From assembly GCF_000721935.1 (NCBI RefSeq), contig NZ_KL585437.1, forward strand, positions 8,208 to 13,972: 5,765 nt of DNA, in the 5' to 3' direction. The notes below the pieces were generated by a model that saw nothing but the letters and a program-made list of their open reading frames with translations, was not told the DNA's origin and searched no databases. Source of the DNA: Streptomyces sp. NRRL WC-3549 (GTDB taxonomy: Bacteria > Actinomycetota > Actinomycetes > Streptomycetales > Streptomycetaceae). The position numbers and the translations under genes were made by a program. Shown here piece by piece: positions 1 to 5,711 of this stretch; positions within the stretch are counted from its first letter, which is position 1; every line of letters starts with the position of its first letter.

Positions 1-368
1 GCGGCGGTGTCCGTGAGGGGGACGAGCGGCCGGTCGGGTTCGATGTAGCCGAGTTCGGTGTAGGTGGTGGTGGCGGGGCCGGTGAAGTCGACGAAGTTCT
101 CGTCCCAGCCGGCGGGTCCGGGGCCGTAGTGGTGCGGGGTGCCGGGGGTCAGCCAGATGAGGCTGGGGGCGGTGACGGCGAGCCGGCGGCCGTCGGGCGC
201 GGTGACCCAGCCGCTGCCGGAGTTGATCACCATGGCCACGTGGTGGTCGAGGGTGCGGGGTCCGACGACGGGCAGGGTGCCGTGCTGGAGGCCGACACCG
301 AGGCAGGCCAGGCCCAGGCGCTGGTGGAGTGCGCTGGGCGTGAAGAAGCGCATCCAGATGTGGTGCAC
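1..368 (-). CDS. AraC-family transcriptional regulator, N-terminal part (3' end outside window)
   Basis: A transcription factor that probably senses a sugar and controls the divergent beta-galactosidase gene. Only the first 122 codons are present. They read as an AraC-type sensor domain: an opening with MRFFTPSALHQRLGLACLG (residues 6-24), then alternating beta-strand-like segments, and the cupin hallmark WLTPGTPHHYGPGP at about 72-85 followed by GWDENFVDFTGPA. The two-helix-turn-helix DNA-binding part expected at the C terminus would lie beyond position 1 and is not seen. I chose the GTG at 368-366 because GGGAAGGGG (complement of 377-385) lies 8 bases upstream. The in-frame ATG at 353 has no such site. 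Divergent placement 127 bases from a GH35 gene is common for AraC regulators of carbohydrate genes. The family call rests on the sensor domain alone, so another cupin-type regulator is possible. Confidence 0.85.
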   Translation of the reverse strand, partial: MHHIWMRFFTPSALHQRLGLACLGVGLQHGTLPVVGPRTLDHHVAMVINSGSGWVTAPDGRRLAVTAPSLIWLTPGTPHHYGPGPAGWDENFVDFTGPATTTYTELGYIEPDRPLVPLTDTA

Positions 369-376
369 CGGTCGTT

Positions 377-385
377 CCCCTTCCC
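377..385 (-). promoter_or_regulatory. Ribosome binding site of the AraC-type regulator
   Basis: Read on the minus strand this is GGGAAGGGG, a strong purine-rich Shine-Dalgarno sequence 8 bases before GTG 368. It decides the start in favour of this GTG over the internal ATG at 353. Confidence 0.7.
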
Positions 386-479
386 TGTGGACGCTGTGTG
401 TCCAAGCAGAGGTGATCTTTCTCCATGGACGGGCCCGGCGCCAGAGGGGAGTCTGGTGGCCGACAGGCGATCGGCACAC

Positions 480-484
480 AGGAG
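480..484 (+). promoter_or_regulatory. Ribosome binding site of the beta-galactosidase
   Basis: AGGAG lies 11 bases before ATG 496, slightly longer than the usual spacing. It supports the start at 496 over the upstream in-frame extension, which would run back through the regulator gene. Confidence 0.65.
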
Positions 485-495
485 CACGCGGCACG

Positions 496-2295
496 ATGAC
501 CGGATTCACGGTGGCGGACGACCATTTCTCGCTCGACGGCAGGCCGGTGCGGCTCTTGTCGGGGGCGATGCACTATTTCCGGGTGCACGAGGAGCAGTGG
601 GGGCAGCGGCTGGCGATGCTGCGCGCGATGGGGCTCAACTGCGTGGAGACGTACGTGCCGTGGAACCTCCACGAGCCGTCGCCGGGCGTCTTCCGGGACG
701 TGGGGGCGCTGGGCCGGTTCCTGGACGCGGCGCACGGCCAGGGGTTGCTGGCGATCGTGCGGCCGGGGCCGTACATCTGCGCGGAGTGGGAGAACGGCGG
801 CCTGCCGTCGTGGGTGACGGGGCGGTTCGGCCGGCGGGTGCGGACCCGGGACGCCGGTTACACCGCGGCGGTGGAGCGCTGGTTCGGGGAGCTGCTGGGG
901 CAGGTGGTGCGGCGGCAGGTCACGGCGGGCGGGCCGGTGGTGATGGTGCAGGTGGAGAACGAGTACGGGAGTTACGGCTCGGACCTGGCGCATCTTCGGG
1001 AGTTGGCGGGGCTGCTGCGCCGGTCGGGGGTGGAGGTGCCGCTGTTCACGTCGGACGGGCCGGAGGACCACATGCTGTCGGGCGGTTCGGTGCCCGGTGT
1101 CCTGGCGACGGCGAATTTCGGGTCGCAGGCGCGGGAGGCGTTCGGGGTGCTGCGCCGGCACCGGCCGCGGGGGCCGTTGATGTGCATGGAGTTCTGGTGC
1201 GGCTGGTTCGAGCACTGGGGGGCCGAGCCGGTGGTGCGGGATCCGGCGGAGACGGCCGGGGCGCTGCGGGAGGTGCTGGAGTCGGGGGCGTCGGTCAATG
1301 TGTACATGGCGCACGGGGGGACGAACTTCGCGGGCTGGGCGGGGGCGAACCGTGCGGGCCCGCTGCAGGACGGGGAACTGGCGGCGACGGTGACGTCGTA
1401 CGACTACGACGCGCCCGTCGACGAGTACGGGCGGGCCACGCCCAAGTTCTGGGCGCTGCGTGAGGTGCTGGCCGAGTACGCGGAGGGGCCGCTGCCCGAG
1501 CCGCCGCCCGAGCCGGTGGGGCCGGGGCGTACGGTGCGGGTCGCGCTGACCGAGGGGGCGCCGCTCACGGCGGTGCTGGAGGCGCTGGGTGGTCCGCAGG
1601 GCGGGCCGTACGGTGTGCCGCCGACGTTCGAGGAGCTGGGGGTGGACCGCGGGGTGGTGCGGTACGAGGTGGAGGTGCCGGGTCCGCGGCAGCCGTATCC
1701 GCTGGGTGTGCGGGGGTTGCGGGACCGGGCCGTGGTGTACGTGGACGGGGTGCGGGCGGGCGTCCTCACCGAGGAGGACCACACGCTCGCGGAGCCGGTG
1801 GCGGGCCCGGCCCGGGTGGAGCTGTGGGTCCAGTCGCTGGGGCGGGTCAACTACGGGCCGCGGCTGGGTGAGCCGAAGGGGGTCACCGGCGGGGTGCTGC
1901 ACGAGCGGCAGTTCCTGCACGGGGTGTGTGCGCGGGCGCTGCGGCTGGACGCGTTCGACGAGCCGGGCGCGGTGGACGGGCGGGTTCCGTTCGGGGACGT
2001 ACGGGAGACGGGTCCGACGGGCCTGTTCCGCGGGTTCTTCGATCTCCCGGAGGCGGCCGGGTCGGACCACGCGGGCCTGGAACTGCCGGGCTGGGCGGGC
2101 GGGTTCGTCTGGGTCAACGGTTTCTGTCTGGGCCGCTACCGGTCGGTGGGGCCGCAGCGGACGCTGTACGTGCCGGGCCCGGTGCTGCGCGAGGGGGCCA
2201 ACGAGGTGTGGGTGCTGGAGCTGGAGGAGGCGGGGGCCCTGTACGCGGAGGTGGGCCCCGGGGTGCCGGCCAGGGGGGCCGGGGAGCCGGGGTAG
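496..2295 (+). CDS. Beta-galactosidase, glycoside hydrolase family 35
   Basis: A retaining glycosidase that removes terminal beta-linked galactose. The 599-residue product starts with a TIM-barrel catalytic domain (about residues 1-330). Visible family motifs are SGAMHYFRV near the N terminus, PGPYICAEWENGGLP at 90-104, GGPVVMVQVENEYGSYG with the predicted acid/base E156, CMEFWCGWFEHWG with the predicted nucleophile E232, and YMAHGGTNF at 270-278. The catalytic roles are assigned by analogy to E188 and E268 of human GLB1. The C-terminal half carries the beta-sandwich domains, with GRVNYG at 449-454 and a closing jelly-roll segment GFVWVNGFCLGRY from about 536. There is no signal peptide or membrane segment, so it should act in the cytoplasm on an imported oligosaccharide. 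Length is normal for the bacterial family. The ATG at 496 has AGGAG upstream. Expression is probably controlled by the divergent AraC-type regulator. The exact linkage it prefers cannot be read from sequence. Confidence 0.96.
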   Translation: MTGFTVADDHFSLDGRPVRLLSGAMHYFRVHEEQWGQRLAMLRAMGLNCVETYVPWNLHEPSPGVFRDVGALGRFLDAAHGQGLLAIVRPGPYICAEWENGGLPSWVTGRFGRRVRTRDAGYTAAVERWFGELLGQVVRRQVTAGGPVVMVQVENEYGSYGSDLAHLRELAGLLRRSGVEVPLFTSDGPEDHMLSGGSVPGVLATANFGSQAREAFGVLRRHRPRGPLMCMEFWCGWFEHWGAEPVVRDPAETAGALREVLESGASVNVYMAHGGTNFAGWAGANRAGPLQDGELAATVTSYDYDAPVDEYGRATPKFWALREVLAEYAEGPLPEPPPEPVGPGRTVRVALTEGAPLTAVLEALGGPQGGPYGVPPTFEELGVDRGVVRYEVEVPGPRQPYPLGVRGLRDRAVVYVDGVRAGVLTEEDHTLAEPVAGPARVELWVQSLGRVNYGPRLGEPKGVTGGVLHERQFLHGVCARALRLDAFDEPGAVDGRVPFGDVRETGPTGLFRGFFDLPEAAGSDHAGLELPGWAGGFVWVNGFCLGRYRSVGPQRTLYVPGPVLREGANEVWVLELEEAGALYAEVGPGVPARGAGEPG

Positions 2296-2297
2296 AC

Positions 2298-2383
2298 GGC
2301 GTACCGGGCGCGGCCGGTCGGGGCGGCTCCGCGGCGGGGCGTGGTTTCCGGCCACGACCGGCGCCTCCGCGAACCCGTACGCC
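2298..2383 (+). terminator. Nested inverted repeats after the beta-galactosidase, possible terminator
   Basis: Three nested arms start 2 bases after the stop codon. The outer arm is GGCGTAC (2298-2304) with GTACGCC (2377-2383), the middle arm CCGGTCG (2314-2320) with CGACCGG (2355-2361). An inner arm, CGTGG (2340-2344) with CCACG (2352-2356), has a 7-base loop and overlaps the middle arm by two bases. No T-run follows, as is usual for Streptomyces terminators. In DNA this GC-rich some pairing is expected by chance, so the call is modest. Confidence 0.35.
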
Positions 2384-2400
2384 TCTGCCCGCGTCCCCCT

Positions 2401-2406
2401 TACAGT
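2401..2406 (+). promoter_or_regulatory. Possible -10 box upstream of the metallopeptidase gene
   Basis: TACAGT matches the actinobacterial TAnnnT pattern and would give a leader of roughly 27 bases before GTG 2441. No good -35 is seen at 17-18 bases upstream, so this is a weak prediction. Confidence 0.3.
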
Positions 2407-2440
2407 GAGGTGCACCGGTTGCCGTCGACGGGGGGCCAAC

Positions 2441-3331
2441 GTGAGCGAAGGCGGCGGCCAGGTCGTCCGCGGGTTCCCTCATCTGGACACCGTCCGGTCC
2501 GCGATCACCGCGCTCCACCGGCGGCTGGGCCCGGACGGGGTGCGGAAGTACGCCACCAGTTTCGTCCCGGCGGACGCCGCGTTCGCCGACACGGAGGACC
2601 TGTATCCCGGGGCGCAGCGGGTGGCGGGCGCCCTGGTCGAGCACCTGCGGCTGCCGAAGGCCCGTGTCGTCGTCGGCTTCCGGCGGATGGAGCACGCCGC
2701 CGCCGTCGAACTCACCGCGGGGCCCGAGTACTTCGTCGAGCTGAACGACCGCTTCCGTACGCACCGCAGGGACATCGGGGCGGCGCTGGCGCACGAGATC
2801 ACCCACGTCCTGCTGCACCGGCTGGGCCTGGAGTTCCGCGGGACCCGCGACAACGAGGTCCTCACCGACACGGTGACGGCCTATCTGGGTGCGGGCTGGC
2901 TGCTGCTGGACGCCTTCCGGCAGGACGCGACGTCCAGTCAGAAGCTGGGCTACCTCACGCCGGATGAGTTCGGGTACGTGCTCGCCAAGCGGGCGCTGGT
3001 CTTCGACGAGGACCCCTCGGTGTGGTTCACGAGCCCGCAGGCGTACCCGGCGTACACCGCGGGCCGGGCGAAGGCGCTGGGTGATCTGCGCCGCCCGCCG
3101 CTGACCGGCGCGGGCTGGGCGGGCCGCCGTCGCTACGCCCGCGACCGGCGGCGCGCCGTGGGGTCTGCGGGGACGGGCCCGGGCGACGGGTACGCCTTCG
3201 AGGACGGCCCCGGTGGTCTGCGGGTCTCGTTCGCGTGTCCCGTCTGCCACCAGCGGGTCCGCGTCCCGGTCCGTGGCCGGGTGCGGGCCCGGTGCGGACT
3301 GTGCCGGACGGTGCTGGAGTGCGACACCTGA
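2441..3331 (+). CDS. Predicted HExxH zinc metallopeptidase with C-terminal zinc ribbon, family unrecognised
   Basis: A 296-residue protein likely to be a cytoplasmic zinc-dependent peptidase. The core motif is AHEITHVLLHRLGL with H118, E119 and H122. A second conserved-looking block, DNEVLTDTVTAYLG at 137-150, offers E139 (or D143) as third zinc ligand, spacing that fits gluzincin-type enzymes. A further block, KLGYLTPDEFGYVLAKR at 168-184, resembles a helical motif I recall in uncharacterised HExxH proteins, but I cannot name the family. An arginine-rich linker (about 217-240) leads to a zinc ribbon: CPVC (C266, C269), 15 residues, then CGLC (C285, C288). No signal peptide or transmembrane helix is seen. 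GTG 2441 is preferred because a six-G run (2430-2435) sits 5 bases upstream; an in-frame GTG at 2405 would overlap the candidate -10 box. The substrate is unknown, and proteolytic activity is inferred from motifs only. Confidence 0.85.
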   Translation: MSEGGGQVVRGFPHLDTVRSAITALHRRLGPDGVRKYATSFVPADAAFADTEDLYPGAQRVAGALVEHLRLPKARVVVGFRRMEHAAAVELTAGPEYFVELNDRFRTHRRDIGAALAHEITHVLLHRLGLEFRGTRDNEVLTDTVTAYLGAGWLLLDAFRQDATSSQKLGYLTPDEFGYVLAKRALVFDEDPSVWFTSPQAYPAYTAGRAKALGDLRRPPLTGAGWAGRRRYARDRRRAVGSAGTGPGDGYAFEDGPGGLRVSFACPVCHQRVRVPVRGRVRARCGLCRTVLECDT

Positions 3332-3357
3332 GCTGCGGGGACCGTCCGGGTCCGCCG

Positions 3358-3363
3358 TAGGGT
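3358..3363 (+). promoter_or_regulatory. Candidate -10 box for a leaderless ankyrin-gene transcript
   Basis: TAGGGT ends 7 bases before ATG 3371, which would put the transcription start on or next to the A of the start codon. No clear -35 lies upstream. AGGG at 3359-3362 could instead be read as a weak Shine-Dalgarno sequence 8 bases before the ATG, so the two readings compete. Confidence 0.45.
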
Positions 3364-3370
3364 CGGTCGC

Positions 3371-4456
3371 ATGAAGAACGAACCTGCCGGCGACGCGCAC
3401 AGCCTGTTCGAGGCGTTGTACGAGGGGGAGAGTGCCGTCGTACGGGCGTTGAGGGCCGGCGCGTCCGTGGAGGCCCGTGACGAGGACGGGACGAGCGCCC
3501 TGTATCTGGCGGCCGTCCAGGACCTGCCCGGCACGGTGCGGCTGCTGCTGGCAGCGGGTGCGGACCCGGACCGGCCGAGCGGTCCGGAAGCGGGCGACCT
3601 GCCGTTGTGCGGGGCGGTGTGCGGTGGCCACACGGAGGTGGTGGAGGCGCTGCTGGCGGCCGGGGCGGACCCGGACCTGCGGGAGGACTTCGGCTTCACG
3701 GCCCTGCGCTGGGCGGCGGGTCTGGGACACGCCGGGATCGCGGAGCTGCTGCTCGCCCAGGGGGCGGACCCCGGCCTGCCGGGCCCGCGGGACGAGCCGC
3801 CGCTGGTGGTCGCGGCCCGGCGGGGGTCCGCCCGGACGGTGCGGGCGCTGCTCCGGTACGGGGCGCCGGGGCTGCGGCCGGCGCTCGACGAGGCCCGGCG
3901 GATGCTGGCGGTGGACGCCGGCAAGGAGCTGCTGCGCGCCCTGGAGGCGCTGCACGGCCCGGGGCACGAGAGCGCGGTGCGCCGCACCCGGGTGGCGGGC
4001 GGGGTGCTCGTCACGGTCGAACTGCTGCGGGACGGCGAGCCGTTCGCGGGCCAGGACCAGGAGACGGGGCACGGTGCGATCGCGACGCTGCTGGAGGAGG
4101 AGCTCGGGCTGCGCGTCCCGTTCGAGGAGCTGGCGGTCCGGGCCCTGCGCGGGCAGGACCCCGAGCTGGACGACTGGCGGGAGACGGTCCGGGTGCTGCG
4201 GCTGCGCGGCGACGAGGAGACGTTCCAGGCGGCGGCGGCCTGGGCGGCGAGCGCGGACCCGCTGCGGCAGATGCTGGGGGCCCAGGTACTGGCCCGGCTC
4301 GGTTTCCGGGCGGACGAGAAGCCGTTCGCGTCCCGGGCGGTACCGCTGCTGAGGGTCCTGGCCCGCGACGCCGTGCACCCGGCGGCGGCCGAGGCGGCGA
4401 CCCGCGCACTCGACGCCTACCGGCCGGCGCACGGTGGTCGCCGCGGCCCGGAGTAG
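3371..4456 (+). CDS. Ankyrin-repeat protein with C-terminal HEAT-like segment
   Basis: A 361-residue soluble protein built for protein-protein binding; the partner is unknown. Five ankyrin-type units can be picked out at about residues 8-38, 40-72, 76-108, 109-139 and 141-165, with recurring blocks such as VRLLLAAGADPD, VEALLAAGADPDL and AELLLAQGADPG. The first and last units are degenerate. A central region (about 166-280) includes the block GHGAIATLLEEELGLRVPFEEL, which I recall from other Streptomyces ankyrin proteins but cannot assign to a named domain. The end (281-350), with FQAAAAWAASADPLRQMLGA and VPLLRVLARDAVHPAAAEAA, has the paired-helix look of HEAT repeats. There is no signal peptide or membrane segment. 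It begins 39 bases after the metallopeptidase stop codon and probably has its own promoter. An enzyme activity is not suggested by anything visible. Confidence 0.93.
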   Translation: MKNEPAGDAHSLFEALYEGESAVVRALRAGASVEARDEDGTSALYLAAVQDLPGTVRLLLAAGADPDRPSGPEAGDLPLCGAVCGGHTEVVEALLAAGADPDLREDFGFTALRWAAGLGHAGIAELLLAQGADPGLPGPRDEPPLVVAARRGSARTVRALLRYGAPGLRPALDEARRMLAVDAGKELLRALEALHGPGHESAVRRTRVAGGVLVTVELLRDGEPFAGQDQETGHGAIATLLEEELGLRVPFEELAVRALRGQDPELDDWRETVRVLRLRGDEETFQAAAAWAASADPLRQMLGAQVLARLGFRADEKPFASRAVPLLRVLARDAVHPAAAEAATRALDAYRPAHGGRRGPE

Positions 4457-4550
4457 GCCGGAAGTCCCGGGGGACGGCCGCGAAGTCCTGAGCCGGTCCT
4501 CGGCCTTCCGCCCGTTACGCCGCCGCCGCGCGCCGCCTACCGTCTCGGCC
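4457..4550 (+). other. Spacer between the ankyrin and questin oxidase-like genes
   Basis: The first part holds a weak 6-bp inverted repeat, CGGAAG (4459-4464) with CTTCCG (4505-4510), 40 bases apart, not convincing as a terminator. The last part holds the promoter candidate described separately. No small open frame with a ribosome binding site is seen. Confidence 0.4.
4515..4543 (+). promoter_or_regulatory. Candidate promoter of a leaderless questin oxidase-like transcript
   Basis: TTACGC (4515-4520) and TACCGT (4538-4543) are separated by 17 bases, and the -10 box ends exactly 7 bases before ATG 4551. The intervening CTCGGCC is not a Shine-Dalgarno sequence. This fits a vegetative-sigma promoter whose transcript starts at the start codon. 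The -10 matches TAnnnT; the -35 is a partial match to TTGACA. Confidence 0.55.
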
Positions 4551-5561
4551 ATGGATACGTCAGGCACTCTCGACGAGGCGCTCCAGCGGCTGCACCGGTG
4601 GGGCCCGGAACGGCTCGGACAGCTCACCAACCACGCGCCGATGGCGGTGGAGGCGCTCGCCTCGCACGGCCGGGGGCGGTCCGTGCACCGCTGGCTCGAC
4701 CTGTACGCGGAGAAGCTGGAGGAGTTCCCGCCCGGCCTGGAACCGGTCACGGCGGAGAACTGGCGCGGGGCGCTCGGTGATCCGCGCCGCGCCGCCGACT
4801 GGATCGGCCACTTCGGGCACGAGGTCGCCGAGCGGCCCTGGCGCGAGGTGCTCACCCAGTGGTGGCCCCGCCTCCTGCCCGGCGTGTACGGGGGGTCGAC
4901 GCATCCGGTGATCCGGGTGGGCCACGCCGTCCGCACCCTGCTGGCGGGGGATCCCACCGGGCCTCGGCTTACCGAACTCGCCCACGGCCTGGGCTACTGG
5001 GCCGCGCGCCACCGCCCCCTCGCGGATCCCGATCCGCTGCCCGGCGCCGACGGCGCGGCCGCCGCCCTCGACGCGGTCCGCCCCCTCGCCGTACGCGAGG
5101 GAGGCTTCCCCGACCGCCTCGGCCGGGTCACGGGCCTGCCGGTGTGGGCCGCGTCGGTCTCCGACCCCGACCTGGCCCGGCGGCGTCTGACGGAACTGGT
5201 GCGGGCGGCCACCCACCGCTACGCCACGCACGGCCACGGTGAGGCGACGATGCTGGTGCACGCCGCCACGGCACCCAACGCGGTGCTGCGCACCCTGCCC
5301 GCGCTCCCCCGGCAGCTGTGGGTACCGAGCCTGAGGGCCGCGTGGACGGCGTCCGCGGCCGTGACCGCCATGTACGCGCCGGACACACCGGTCGTGTACA
5401 CGGCGCCGGGCACCTTCGGTCCGGAGGAGGTCTTCGCGCGGGCGCTGGCACACGGCGACGAGCACGTCATCAAGCTGACCGACACGGCCCTGGACGTCGG
5501 CGACGACCGGGCTCTCGCGGCGGCGCTGCGCTCCGTCGAGCTGAGCGAACCACTGCGCTGA
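4551..5561 (+). CDS. Questin oxidase-like family protein (DUF4243)
   Basis: A 336-residue cytoplasmic protein of the questin oxidase-like family. The characterised fungal member, questin oxidase of geodin biosynthesis (GedK), opens an anthraquinone ring in an NADPH- and oxygen-dependent Baeyer-Villiger-type step, and aflatoxin-pathway AflY/HypA belongs to the same family. Diagnostic segments are LTNHAPMAVEAL (25-36, H28), WRGALGDPRRAADWIGHF (71-88), PWREVLTQWWPRLLPG (96-111), STHPVIRVGHAVRTL (116-130, H118 and H125), LVHAATAPNAVLRTLP (235-250, H237) and HGDEHVIKLTDTAL (301-314, H301 and H305). The recurring histidines are typical, and no flavin- or NADPH-binding Rossmann motif is visible. The length is somewhat shorter than I recall for the fungal enzymes. 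ATG 4551 is chosen because the domain begins just after it and the sequence upstream looks like a promoter. No polyketide genes lie in the window, so the substrate, and whether it is an oxygenase at all, are open. Confidence 0.87.
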   Translation: MDTSGTLDEALQRLHRWGPERLGQLTNHAPMAVEALASHGRGRSVHRWLDLYAEKLEEFPPGLEPVTAENWRGALGDPRRAADWIGHFGHEVAERPWREVLTQWWPRLLPGVYGGSTHPVIRVGHAVRTLLAGDPTGPRLTELAHGLGYWAARHRPLADPDPLPGADGAAAALDAVRPLAVREGGFPDRLGRVTGLPVWAASVSDPDLARRRLTELVRAATHRYATHGHGEATMLVHAATAPNAVLRTLPALPRQLWVPSLRAAWTASAAVTAMYAPDTPVVYTAPGTFGPEEVFARALAHGDEHVIKLTDTALDVGDDRALAAALRSVELSEPLR

Positions 5562-5580
5562 GCGCCGGGCCTCCCGTGCG

Positions 5581-5620
5581 CCGCTCCCCCGGCGCCGCCC
5601 GGGAACGGCGGGCGGAGCGG
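5581..5620 (+). terminator. Imperfect hairpin after the questin oxidase-like gene
   Basis: Outer arms CCGCTCC (5581-5587) and GGAGCGG (5614-5620) enclose an inner CGCCG (5593-5597) and CGGCG (5606-5610) with an 8-base loop. It lies 20 bases past the stop codon and could act ahead of the stronger hairpin that follows. Chance pairing in GC-rich DNA is possible. Confidence 0.35.
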
Positions 5621-5642
5621 GGTGGGAGCGAGGGCGGAAAGG

Positions 5643-5684
5643 GCCAGGAGGGCCGACCCGGTCGGTCGGGTCGGCCCTCCTGGC
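5643..5684. terminator. Strong bidirectional hairpin terminator
   Basis: A perfect 17-bp stem, GCCAGGAGGGCCGACCC (5643-5659) pairing with 5668-5684, surrounds the 8-base loop GGTCGGTC. There is no long T-tract on the plus side. On the minus side the stem is followed by a short CCTTTCC. Such T-poor, GC-rich hairpins are the usual Streptomyces terminators. It sits between a plus-strand gene ending at 5561 and a likely minus-strand gene ending at 5712, so it probably serves both. Confidence 0.85.
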
Positions 5685-5711
5685 GGTATGGGTGCGCTCT
5701 CGCGTCTGCGG

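Larger units (their letters stand above)
369..495. promoter_or_regulatory. Divergent control region between the AraC-type regulator and the beta-galactosidase
   Basis: This 127-base gap must hold the promoters of both divergent genes. It contains the ribosome binding sites of both and an inverted repeat TGGAC-N7-GTCCA at 388-404. No canonical -10 box is obvious: the gap holds no TA dinucleotide on either strand, so a standard TAnnnT box is absent. A weak plus-strand pair is TGGACG (388-393), 18 bases, then TGATCT (412-417). That would suit a promoter needing an activator, but this is inference. AraC proteins more often bind direct repeats, so the operator assignment is tentative. Confidence 0.5.

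Noticed and set aside
139..495. In-frame N-terminal extension of the beta-galactosidase
   Set aside because: It would overlap the regulator gene antisense. Its translation lacks GH35 features, and the ribosome binding site at 480-484 plus the family N terminus support ATG 496.
362..2419. GGTGCACCGGT occurring at both 362-372 and 2409-2419, upstream of two genes
   Set aside because: The shared 11 bases include the regulator's own start codon, and close variants (GTGCACC, GTGCACG) recur inside coding regions here. Two copies are not enough to call an operator.
3339..3353. GGACC-N5-GGTCC hairpin after the metallopeptidase stop
   Set aside because: A 5-bp stem with no extension is too weak to call a terminator in DNA of this composition.
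4434..4550. Upstream extension of the questin oxidase-like frame overlapping the end of the ankyrin gene
   Set aside because: The added residues are an arginine-rich, non-conserved stretch covering the promoter candidate, and the family domain begins just after ATG 4551.
2114..4957. A 947-codon open frame on the minus strand spanning four plus-strand genes
   Set aside because: It is a composition artefact of GC-rich DNA. Its translation is rich in Arg, Pro and Gly without recognisable domains, while the plus-strand genes it overlaps show clear family motifs.
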